Source: a virus
Virus record (IMG/VR): IMGVR_UViG_3300025913_000025
Location: 43,420 to 107,419 of that record
Direction: 5' to 3' (one strand)
DNA length: 64,000 nucleotides
Below the pieces are notes generated by a model. That model was not told the DNA's origin. It did not search any database and worked only from the letters and a program-made list of their open reading frames with translations. Position 1 is the stretch's first letter. Every line of letters starts with the position of its first letter. Made by a program: the position numbers and the translations under genes. Shown here in pieces: positions 56,848 through 64,000 of this stretch.

Positions 56848-57831
56848 TCAGGACTGAATCGCGAGATCAGCGACGTAGGCGGCGCCGGCCTTAACCGCAG
56901 CCTTCCCCGTTGAGCATTCGTGCAGAACCACGCGCTCCGGAGAGACCGAGACGACGTATCCGTACCACCTCGAGGCGCTCTTCTTGCCCGATCCGGTGTA
57001 GTAATCCGCTCCGAACTCGATGGCTTCGCCAACGAGCAGAGTCGGCAGAACGTAGAAATAGTCGCCCTTCGCCTTTGCGGCGAACGATCGCGCCAGGCCG
57101 CCAGGTGAACCCGGGTCGACGGTAATCGTCGCAAACCAGTTCCGGCCGCGCTTGTGAGTCTGCCAGAGTCCGTCCGGAACTTCGGTCAACGCGCCCGCGT
57201 CAACGTCGAAATCGATGTCGCCTGGACGCAGGCCCAGAGCGGCGCGGCGCTCGGCCTCAGACTTCTCGGCCGCTTCCTTGGCGCGCTTCGCGGCTTCGAC
57301 CTTCGCAGCGAATCGGGCGGTGGCTTCTTCCTTGGCTTTCTCGTTCGCCGCTTCGAGCTCGGCCGCCCAGGCTTTCGCCTCCGGGCTGTTCTGCACTTCG
57401 GGATCGCAACAGTAGAACCATGCTGGCTCGTTGGTCTCGTAATTCTCACCTTCCCCAAGGTAAAACACACCGCGGCGGGTCGCGCGCTTCTCGAGCACCT
57501 CGAGCGTTCGCTGTCGGTTCTGTTCACGCTCCGCGGCTTTCTTCGCGAGCTTCTCCGCGGCGTAGGCGTCGATCGCGCCGAGCAGCGTTTCGACCGACGG
57601 CACGTCATCGTACTTGGGAGGTCCGGCGAAGTCGTGATCGAACGTGCTGGCGATGGTCAGGTCCAAGAGCGCGTTGCCGTTCGCGTCGATCGACGCCAGA
57701 GAAACGAGCTTTGGATAGTTCGGATCGGTGGGTTGCAGTTTGACCACCTGGACGGCTTCGCCAGACTGACCGGCGAGAATCGCGGCCTTCTGGCCAGCCT
57801 GAGACAGTCGGTACTTGATGGATGCGGACAT
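56848..57831 (-). CDS. coiled-coil protein of the minus operon
   Basis: 327 residues from MSASIKYRL with AGGAGC. An N-terminal beta part, a long Ala/Glu/Lys coiled coil (residues ~85-205, with a short CC-containing break at FYCCDPE), and a C-terminal strand-rich part. No enzymatic motif. It could be a scaffold or DNA-binding protein. Confidence 0.55.
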   Translation of the reverse strand: MSASIKYRLSQAGQKAAILAGQSGEAVQVVKLQPTDPNYPKLVSLASIDANGNALLDLTIASTFDHDFAGPPKYDDVPSVETLLGAIDAYAAEKLAKKAAEREQNRQRTLEVLEKRATRRGVFYLGEGENYETNEPAWFYCCDPEVQNSPEAKAWAAELEAANEKAKEEATARFAAKVEAAKRAKEAAEKSEAERRAALGLRPGDIDFDVDAGALTEVPDGLWQTHKRGRNWFATITVDPGSPGGLARSFAAKAKGDYFYVLPTLLVGEAIEFGADYYTGSGKKSASRWYGYVVSVSPERVVLHECSTGKAAVKAGAAYVADLAIQS

Positions 57832-58009
57832 TGGGAAAGCTCCTAGCGCGATTGGCCGCGCTGTGCCTGGCCCCATTTGGGACCGTGAAACGAGCCGCCT
57901 GGCTCGATACCTCGCGCCGGTTTGGTGTCCGGGTTCTCCACGCGAGGGTTAAGGTTGTCTCTTCGATCTCACACCACAACTACGGCGATCGCAGACGTGT
58001 GTGACAGGT

Positions 58010-58141
58010 TTAACGCGGGAATAGTTGGTGAATCAGGATCGTGGTCAGGTCGCGGACCAACGAATGTAACACCGCCGCAATACCGACGATCAGCCAGAAC
58101 ATGCGCTTGCGATCGTCTGGCGGGAGGCTCCAGAAGTTCAT
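58010..58141 (-). CDS. 43-residue membrane protein
   Basis: MNFWSLPPDDRKRM, then a hydrophobic helix (FWLIVGIAAVLHSLV) and a short polar end. Its ATG overlaps the stop of the DUF3560-methyltransferase gene (ATGA), and GGGAGG lies before it, so co-translation is likely. Confidence 0.5.
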   Translation of the reverse strand: MNFWSLPPDDRKRMFWLIVGIAAVLHSLVRDLTTILIHQLFPR

Positions 58142-60291
58142 GCGTCCTCCCGGGTTCTGTTCTCGATGACGACGAGCGCGGAGTTGACCGAGGTTCCAGA
58201 CGCCTCAAAGCTCCCCGGGGGTAGCTCGATGTACTCTCTCGCGATCGCGCGGAGAGTCGCGGATTGCCGCGGGCCGTTGGCGCAGATCGCAACGAGCCGG
58301 CCGCCCGGCGCAAGAAACGTTGCGGCGTGCTGGATATGCTTGATGTCGGCCGCTCCGCCAAAAGGCGGGTTCATGACGATCCTGTCAAACCGACCAAAAG
58401 CCTCGGTCGTGAGCGCCAGAAAGTCGGCGCAGGTCACGGACACACGGTTGCCGAACGAATCGCAGAGTAGCTCCGCGAGTTGATGGTTGATCTCCACAGC
58501 AGAGAGATAACCCCACGGGATCTCGCGGAGGATCGCGCCGGTTCCAGCGCTCGGCTCGAGCACGCGATGGCGGGGCTCGATGTCGGCGAGCTTGACGACC
58601 CGCCTGGCGAGCCCTTCGGGAGTCGGGAAGAGTTGCGGCGCGGAAACGACCTTGACGCCGGCCTTGAGGCTATCGGCCAGTTGTGCGAACGGGTTCTCTT
58701 CCTCGGCCTTCACCTCGGCGCGGAACGCAATGCTCCGCGCGGCCTGGCGTTCCAGGCTGGGAAGGTCGCGAGTCACGGGCGCGATGGCTGGTTTCTCTCT
58801 CTGGTCGGGTGGCGGGGGATCTTTCCGCTTCTGGTCGATCAAGTAAACCGGTTCCGGGTTTTCACCTCGCCAGAGCGCGCGGACTCGATGACGGCCGAAC
58901 TCCTCGGTACCCTTGATTTCCCGCGTCGTCTTATGGTCCTTCCAGGTGCGATCCCATTCCGCTTTGGTCAGCTCGACGACCCGCACAACTCGTGATACCG
59001 GGTTGACGGTGTGAGGAAGGACCGTAAGAACGGCCTCCGGATAGTTGCAGAGCGGCGCGAGCTTGGTTGCTGCCTTGACGGCTGCCACGTCCTCCGGCGC
59101 GGGCGGTTGATGCTCCTTGATTCGCTCGATGGGGACCACTCGCGGATAACTCTTGTTGTTCGTAGAAACCGAGTTGATCGCCCCACCGGACTTGTTTAAT
59201 TTCGTGATGGTGAGCCAGAGTCCCGAAGCGAGGATCTTGCCGCCAACGGCCAGGTCAAAGCCCTCGGCCTTCAGTCCTCCGGATTCCTCCAACATCGCGC
59301 GTTCGTAGGCGATCCGGTTGTCGTAATGGTCGATCCACTGCCGCCGGCGCGTGTAGGGTGGCGAATACGCAGCGACAGCGTAGGTAACAACCTCCTCGAG
59401 CGTGCGCGGCGCGTAGAGATTCGGATAATCATTGGTCAACGCACAATACGCGGTCGGGCTGCCGTCGAAATCCGGTTTGTCGCCCTCCTTGCGCGGGAGG
59501 TTCAACCAACATGCGTTGGCGGCTGCGAGCGCCATTTCGCGCTGTTTGGCCGGGTCTTGTTCGTTCGCAACGGCCGTCCAGAGCCGAAGGTTTCTCTCAG
59601 ACTCCGCGATGCTGCGCTCAACCTTCCTCTTGTCGGCTTCGATCCCTTTGATTCGCCGATGGCGGACGCCCGGGAGCTCCTTGTACTTCGCGTGGCTGAG
59701 CGCGCCGGCCGCGCGATCGGTCCAATACTTCGACGTCTTCCACAGGTCGACGGCCCGGCGCATGCCGTTCTGGATCCGCTCCGCGTCCTTCCGGGCGCGC
59801 CGCTCGGAATGGTGGCCAACAAGAATCGGTTGCCCGAAGGGAATATGATCCGCGATCGCATCGACCGCGCGCCGAGCGGATTCGGCCTCTTGCAGTCGGC
59901 GCCCGGAATAGTCCTCAAACCGCTCGGAGCGCTCCTCGGCTCGTTCGACAAGCGTTGTGTCTTCGTCCCCGATCTCACCGACGAGTTCCAAGAGCAGATC
60001 GTTCCGCTCCGGGGACCAGGCGGGCGCGACGAACAATTCTTGCTTCGGCGCCCAGCAGAACCCCGCAGCCTTCACCCGAGCGTAGAGGTCTGGGCTGAGT
60101 CTCGAGAGCGGATAGAGCCGCAGTTTGTTATCGGCGGGGTCGTAGGTCGCGGTCGCGCCCGCGAGGACCGGCCGGACGTCTTCGGAGTCCTCGGTTGCCG
60201 AGTCTTCCATGTCGAGCTCTTGCGGTTCGGTATTGTCGGTCGCGAGGTCAGTCATCATTTCGTCCTCGGGCGGTAGTGCTTCGGTTTGCAT
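58138..60291 (-). CDS. DUF3560 and DNA/RNA methyltransferase fusion
   Basis: 717 residues. Residues ~50-110: a small module (YDPADNKLRLYPLSRLSPDLYARV ... GFCWAPKQELFVAP). Residues ~120-250: DUF3560 with FEDYSGRRLQEA and IPFGQPILVGHHSERRARK. C-terminus: class I methyltransferase, motif I LEPSAGTGAILREIP, motif IV NPPFGG (641-646), typical of N-6-adenine-type enzymes. The same fusion is known from mobile elements. It may methylate phage DNA or act against restriction. Confidence 0.8.
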   Translation of the reverse strand: MQTEALPPEDEMMTDLATDNTEPQELDMEDSATEDSEDVRPVLAGATATYDPADNKLRLYPLSRLSPDLYARVKAAGFCWAPKQELFVAPAWSPERNDLLLELVGEIGDEDTTLVERAEERSERFEDYSGRRLQEAESARRAVDAIADHIPFGQPILVGHHSERRARKDAERIQNGMRRAVDLWKTSKYWTDRAAGALSHAKYKELPGVRHRRIKGIEADKRKVERSIAESERNLRLWTAVANEQDPAKQREMALAAANACWLNLPRKEGDKPDFDGSPTAYCALTNDYPNLYAPRTLEEVVTYAVAAYSPPYTRRRQWIDHYDNRIAYERAMLEESGGLKAEGFDLAVGGKILASGLWLTITKLNKSGGAINSVSTNNKSYPRVVPIERIKEHQPPAPEDVAAVKAATKLAPLCNYPEAVLTVLPHTVNPVSRVVRVVELTKAEWDRTWKDHKTTREIKGTEEFGRHRVRALWRGENPEPVYLIDQKRKDPPPPDQREKPAIAPVTRDLPSLERQAARSIAFRAEVKAEEENPFAQLADSLKAGVKVVSAPQLFPTPEGLARRVVKLADIEPRHRVLEPSAGTGAILREIPWGYLSAVEINHQLAELLCDSFGNRVSVTCADFLALTTEAFGRFDRIVMNPPFGGAADIKHIQHAATFLAPGGRLVAICANGPRQSATLRAIAREYIELPPGSFEASGTSVNSALVVIENRTREDA

Positions 60292-60364
60292 GGGTTGGAG
60301 TCCTGGAACTGGAGGTCAAGGCTAGGTGAAGCCCAGCGCCTTCCGGATGGCGCGGAGAACGGAG

Positions 60365-60595
60365 TCAAGATGGGCGCTCTTCAAGCAAGCAATATGCGTA
60401 ATGCAAACAAAGCTTGCTGCCGAATAGGCCCACGAGACGATTCCCGATTCTGTACCATTTATTCGACGCATCGCCGGAAAGCGCGATTCTCAATTGTCGG
60501 TCTTGCCAAACTGGATCGGTACAGTCGGACCGTGCGGCAATGTACTGTCCGGCGTAATGGTTGATTTCTGGCGTCAATTCAGCGACCGGGAACAT
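60365..60595 (-). CDS. hypothetical small protein
   Basis: 76 residues from MFPVAELTPEI with AAGGAGA upstream; longer frames lack a site. Mixed sequence with Trp/Tyr and Cys in the C-terminal third. Another short gene nearby also begins MFPV (62440), which may reflect a repeated leader. Confidence 0.5.
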   Translation of the reverse strand: MFPVAELTPEINHYAGQYIAARSDCTDPVWQDRQLRIALSGDASNKWYRIGNRLVGLFGSKLCLHYAYCLLEERPS

Positions 60596-60661
60596 AGACG
60601 ATTCTCCTTGCAGGTCAGAACGGGCGCCCCTCCGAAGGGCGCCCCAAGGCACGTGGATAAC

Positions 60662-61414
60662 TCAGACGGCAACCGCAGCGGGTTCCACCTCGCTCGGCTC
60701 GTCAACAGCGGGAGTCGTGTTGTAACGCCAACTGCGCAGGCATCGCGCGGCTTGCTCGGTGGCTCGATGGGCTTTCACTAGGTTTGCGACACACGGAAAA
60801 ATCGAACAGACGTGGCCCTTATCGAGCCCAAAAAACACGTCCGCGGGTTTACCCCATCCGCCGCAGTCGTGAAGGATGATGTCATGAATCTGCCGATACC
60901 TGGACCATGCGCCGATCGTCCCCTCTGCCAAGCCCTCTTCCTCGGTGAACAGGTAGAACACGCTTTCGGCGGTTCCCTTGGTACCCGATGGAATCTCCCT
61001 CCACCGCTTGTCATGGCGCCGGGAGTCCGCCGCGCTCACCTTGTTCTCGCGCAGCGCGTACCAACGCGGTTTATCCGGATCGTGTTTCAGCGTGGCCAGG
61101 AACCGAACCCGCTTGGCGTCGACGTCGCGCGGCCAGTGCTGCGCAAGCCAGTCAATCGCTTCGGCGTGGCGATAGGCGTTGGGATCCTCAAGGTAGGTCG
61201 CAAGACTCGCGAGATAGTCTTCAAAGCATGCTTTCGGCGCGACGGATTCGGGCCCGTGCTGGGTCAAGCCGTCGCCGAACGTGGCGAAGATACCGGCCCA
61301 TGGCGCGAGTCCGTTGAGACGATGGAATTCGTCGCGAAGTTCGTAGGTGCTTTCGTGGATTGTGTAGGCGGACTTCGGGTCTTTGAGACTCGGAAAGGTG
61401 ATGCGTCCAGCCAT
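60662..61414 (-). CDS. hypothetical protein
   Basis: 250 residues with CCAGGAG upstream. Helical, rich in Trp, His and Asp (IDWLAQHWPRDVDAKRVRFL ... SRYRQIHDIILHDCGGWG). No motif recognised. A long antisense frame over it is a shadow. Confidence 0.55.
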   Translation of the reverse strand: MAGRITFPSLKDPKSAYTIHESTYELRDEFHRLNGLAPWAGIFATFGDGLTQHGPESVAPKACFEDYLASLATYLEDPNAYRHAEAIDWLAQHWPRDVDAKRVRFLATLKHDPDKPRWYALRENKVSAADSRRHDKRWREIPSGTKGTAESVFYLFTEEEGLAEGTIGAWSRYRQIHDIILHDCGGWGKPADVFFGLDKGHVCSIFPCVANLVKAHRATEQAARCLRSWRYNTTPAVDEPSEVEPAAVAV

Positions 61415-61473
61415 CGGTGGAACTCCTGGAAAGGTTGCGGTTTGGAGTCAAGCAACGCAATGCAAGTCGAGGA

Positions 61474-62130
61474 TCATAAATCCCCGCGTGCTGGTCCGGC
61501 TTCGATCGGTCCCCGTCTGGGATTCCAGTCAAATCCGTTCGTGAGATAGAGCTTCTTCTTCGCGGTCTCGAACGGTTTAAGCCATTTGAGAAGCTTCGGG
61601 CAGGTGCTCAGATCGACCGGATCGGCAGTAAAGTGTGATTCGGGATGTCCGGATGCTCGGGCCCCTCCGCCAACGATAAACATGAAATGATAGAACTCGT
61701 ACCCTGGCAGATTGAGATAGACACGAAACCGATCGCCTCGAGAGTTCGCAGGTGCGACTGAGATTGTGTTCGGATACTTGAACTGAACGGCCGTTGATTG
61801 GCGGCCGAGCTCAGTTTGCGCGGTCGCAATCGCTTCGCTCAGTAGGTTGAAATGTCCGACAACTTCGGGCACCAAAGGCAGATCGAGCGAGTGACTTGAC
61901 CATCCGAGACGCGCAATCGATTCTGCCCGGCAAGCCATTGCTTCCGGACCGTAATCAGCATGCACATACTCCTCAACCGGGAACCGAACGAGCGTGGCAC
62001 GGACGCGATGAACGGGCGGGACCTTATGATCGCCTAGCCGCCAATGAATCACATCGCGCGAGCCGTCTTCGCGGACGATCACGGAGCTCGCCTTGCCGCA
62101 ACCGCCGCATTGAATGTAACCGGGCATCAT
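61474..62130 (-). CDS. hypothetical protein with N-terminal zinc knuckle
   Basis: 218 residues from MMPGYIQCGGCGKAS, CCAGGAG upstream. One CxxC at the start, then alpha/beta sequence with a strand pair (RFRVYLNLPGYEFYHFMFIVGG). Not assigned. Confidence 0.55.
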   Translation of the reverse strand: MMPGYIQCGGCGKASSVIVREDGSRDVIHWRLGDHKVPPVHRVRATLVRFPVEEYVHADYGPEAMACRAESIARLGWSSHSLDLPLVPEVVGHFNLLSEAIATAQTELGRQSTAVQFKYPNTISVAPANSRGDRFRVYLNLPGYEFYHFMFIVGGGARASGHPESHFTADPVDLSTCPKLLKWLKPFETAKKKLYLTNGFDWNPRRGPIEAGPARGDL

Positions 62131-62212
62131 CCGGACTCCTGGAAAGCGTGAGGTTTGCTGTCAAGCAACGCAAAGCCGCGCGCCGACGGTCAAGCCGGCG
62201 CGCGGAAGTGGA

Positions 62213-62440
62213 TCAGGCAAGGCGCGAGCGGTCCCGGCAGTAGACCGCGGCTTCATTCTCGAGCACGGTACCGGCCAGCAGAGCCGCGCTTGATTGTGCT
62301 GTGCTTCGGCCGAGCTCGGCCACTCTGAAGACGGCACGGGAAAGCAAGACGGGTTCTAACGCCCCATCCCGCTTGTCCTTTCGCCAGATACAGACGGTCG
62401 GAATCGGCGCGACGCGTTGAACGGAAGAGACTGGGAACAT
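62213..62440 (-). CDS. hypothetical small protein
   Basis: 75 residues from MFPVSSVQRVAPIP with GGAG upstream. Short beta part (TVCIWRKDKRDG), then helical Ala-rich end. Unknown. Confidence 0.5.
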   Translation of the reverse strand: MFPVSSVQRVAPIPTVCIWRKDKRDGALEPVLLSRAVFRVAELGRSTAQSSAALLAGTVLENEAAVYCRDRSRLA

Positions 62441-62487
62441 GGCACTTAGCTCCGAAGGAAGGAAGAAAAGGAACCCCGATAGCACGC

Positions 62488-62706
62488 TCAGACGTTGCCC
62501 CACCCGAAGTAATCAACCAGCAAATCGCTATCGCTCAGCGCTTGGAGCTCGGCCAGGTGCGCCGCGGCTGTCTCACCCTCCGGGACCGGGACAAGACAGG
62601 TCGACTCGGTCCCGTCGGCCGGATTGTGCAGGGTGTCTACGATCTCGAGCTCATGAAGAGGCACGCCGTTGACGGTCACTTGCCGAACGTGGAAACGTGA
62701 GGACAT
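62488..62706 (-). CDS. hypothetical small protein
   Basis: 72 residues from MSSRFHVRQVTVNG with GGGAGC upstream. Strand-rich start and acidic end with DYFGWGNV. Overlaps nothing; ordinary member of the operon. Confidence 0.5.
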   Translation of the reverse strand: MSSRFHVRQVTVNGVPLHELEIVDTLHNPADGTESTCLVPVPEGETAAAHLAELQALSDSDLLVDYFGWGNV

Positions 62707-62753
62707 TGGTAGCTCCCAAGGAAGGACAGGGAAACGAGTTAAGGCGGAGGTCG

Positions 62754-62981
62754 TCAACTCTCGTCGACGTTCGGAATGGTGGCTTCAGACTCGGTCAACG
62801 CGCTGATCTCGAGTGCGATAGCGCGCAGCCGCGCGTGAAATGCCCGGTTCCGCGCGATCGACTCCGCAAGGCTATTGAACGTTCGGCCGGCGCCGGCCCG
62901 GAATTCGGCCTTGAGCGTCTCACGCTCAGCCAGGAGAGCGCAAATCTGATCGTAGGCGTCTTGAGTGACGAAGTGTTGCAT
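62754..62981 (-). CDS. hypothetical helical protein
   Basis: 75 residues, CTGGAGAG upstream. Almost entirely helical (CALLAERETLKAEFRAG ... RLRAIALEISALTES), probably a short coiled coil. Lies directly after the clamp-like gene. Confidence 0.5.
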   Translation of the reverse strand: MQHFVTQDAYDQICALLAERETLKAEFRAGAGRTFNSLAESIARNRAFHARLRAIALEISALTESEATIPNVDES

Positions 62982-63000
62982 GTTCTCTCCAGCGTTAGAC

Positions 63001-64000
63001 TTAGCTTGCCAGGGATGTAATGAGCCAGGTTGCGGAACGGCCAGCCGGGCCCATCGAGAACCGATGGTGCGAAGAATCCGGCCGGACGGTTGGAGTCTCG
63101 GCCGGAAGTTCGGCAGGACTCTCGGTCAAAACGAGCGTGGCGGACCGGCCAGCGCGACCAACCCGGTAGGCGCCCGTCTCCAGGGGCTTTAATTCGACCG
63201 TGGCGCCGTCGGTGGCAAGGTCTACGGTAGATTCCAGGTTCGCCCCTGCGGACTCGTCCTGCGCGGTCTCAACGGCCGTCGGCGCGGCTTCGAGCGGGAT
63301 TGACGATCCGGAGTCGAGCTCCGTCTCTTCCTCGGTCTCTTCCTCGGTCTCTTCCTGCGCGGGCCCGCCCTTGCGCTTCTCGCGCTTGGCTTGGAGTTCC
63401 TCCGGAGAGAGCGCCCAATCCGGAGGGCCTTCAAACGGCATAACGGCAACCGTCCAGGCGCCGCGGTGTAGCATCGTCGCGGTTCCGACGGTCCCGAACT
63501 CGAGAGTAACGGTCCGCTCTTTTGCCTTGACGGCAGGTGAGACCGCGTCAAGCAAGTAATCGACCGAAAGAGTGAGCTGTCCCGTATCCCCTGGCACTTC
63601 GGCCGGAAGCTCAGTTGTGATCGGGAGGGCGCCCCATTGGCCACGCAAGGTTAGGGTTTGCGCGGTGGATGACCAATCCAGGATAATCGACGGGTACGCG
63701 TCTTTGTCGGTTTTCTTCCACGCGGTCTTGAGCGCGGAAAGCGCTTTCTGAAGTCGCTTGGAGTCGACCGTAACGTGTTGGCGCGGCGCGTCTTCCTGGA
63801 TTGCCTTGCGCCAGTCTGGATACTTCGCGTCTGTCTCAAGGAAGATGCTTTCATTCCGTTCGAGCGTGGAAACGGAAAGGACCGTCTTTTCGCCGCGGAC
63901 CGTTGAGCCGAGCAGCACATCCCCACTCGCGGACTTGAGAAACGATTTCAGCGCGCGGAGGGTATCTCCTGGCAACGTGGCCGAGAGCGGCGCGGTAGGG
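63001..64000 (-). CDS. sliding clamp (DnaN)-like protein with acidic extension, 5' end cut off
   Basis: The frame is open to the window edge, so the start is missing. Visible clamp features: AKYPDWRKAI, VDSKRLQKALSAL, then QLTLSVDYLLDAVSPAV, VTLEFG and VAVMPF, matching the order of the later DnaN domains (AKYPDW; ...SxxYLxxxL; VxVMP). After MPFEG come about 135 extra residues including an acidic repeat (EEETEEETEE) and a Thr/Ala/Pro-rich tail not seen in clamps. It could load on DNA as a clamp or copy one. Confidence 0.65.
   Translation of the reverse strand, partial: PTAPLSATLPGDTLRALKSFLKSASGDVLLGSTVRGEKTVLSVSTLERNESIFLETDAKYPDWRKAIQEDAPRQHVTVDSKRLQKALSALKTAWKKTDKDAYPSIILDWSSTAQTLTLRGQWGALPITTELPAEVPGDTGQLTLSVDYLLDAVSPAVKAKERTVTLEFGTVGTATMLHRGAWTVAVMPFEGPPDWALSPEELQAKREKRKGGPAQEETEEETEEETELDSGSSIPLEAAPTAVETAQDESAGANLESTVDLATDGATVELKPLETGAYRVGRAGRSATLVLTESPAELPAETPTVRPDSSHHRFSMGPAGRSATWLITSLAS

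Noticed and set aside
57154-57846. 230-codon + strand frame
   Set aside because: Antisense of the Ala/Glu/Lys coiled coil, which gives Leu/Arg/Phe-rich shadows.
59326-60276. 316-codon + strand frame
   Set aside because: Antisense of the DUF3560-methyltransferase, whose motifs are clear.
60812-61549. 245-codon + strand frame
   Set aside because: Antisense shadow; the minus frame has CCAGGAG before its start and fits the operon.

Overview
The window reads as part of the genome of a tailed phage, or an integrated prophage, with siphovirus-type tail genes. The most likely host is a planctomycete. Phage evidence: a head-tail connector, head closure protein, tail terminator, tail tube, a gpG/gpGT-type chaperone pair with a -1 frameshift site, a tape measure protein and tail-tip proteins. 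It also has Gam-like, RecT-like, RusA-like and DUF1064 recombination proteins, a DnaB helicase and several homing-type endonucleases. The host guess (an inference) rests on a long prepilin-like protein with a GFTLVELM signature and an Asp-rich loop, several small secreted Tyr/Ala/Pro-rich proteins, and high-GC codon use. No integrase, terminase, portal, lysozyme or amidase is seen, and no tRNA or CRISPR array.

Layout. 1-18.0 kb: late structural genes on the + strand, interrupted by four minus-strand inserts: two small unknowns at 84-920, one unknown at 9151-9618 and an HNH/NUMOD4 endonuclease at 11795-12715. 18.0-20.6 kb: a minus-strand group with a pseudopilin, a small membrane protein, a zinc-finger protein and an ArsR-type regulator. 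20.9-22.6 kb: a short + operon with a RusA-like resolvase. 22.9-26.5 kb: a minus operon of about eleven small, mostly unknown genes with tightly overlapping ends. 26.5 kb: a divergent promoter region. 26.8-45.4 kb: the + strand early and replication operons. These hold a Mom-like GNAT protein, a Zn-ribbon/HTH regulator, CsrA, a stray HK97-type capsid-like protein, two PP-loop (PAPS reductase-like) proteins, Gam/RecT, a replication initiator-like protein, DnaB, and DUF2303- and DUF4326-like proteins.

45.4-53.3 kb: a chain of short + strand units, most with their own promoter-like sequence and strong hairpin terminator (moron-like). They hold a cytosine-5 DNA methyltransferase that is fully overlapped by a second open frame, a CAP-domain secreted protein, an HNH/AP2 endonuclease, two membrane/coiled-coil proteins, a secreted Pro/Thr-linker protein and a papain-like protease. 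53.3-64.0 kb: one long minus-strand operon of mostly unknown proteins with good Shine-Dalgarno sites, including a ParB-like protein, a DUF3560-methyltransferase fusion and, at the window edge, a sliding-clamp-like protein with an acidic tail.

Points that deserve most attention: the slippery CCCAAAA site with a perfect downstream stem; a palindromic operator (TCGTTTGCGGCAAACGA) at three promoters, two of which appear to make about 190-nt terminated RNAs; a two-frame overlap of about 1.3 kb over the methyltransferase with one shared ribosome binding site; a capsid-like gene far from the head module; an internally duplicated beta-helix fibre; and a gene-cassette exchange with conserved borders. 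All functional calls are from reading motifs by eye; no database search was possible.
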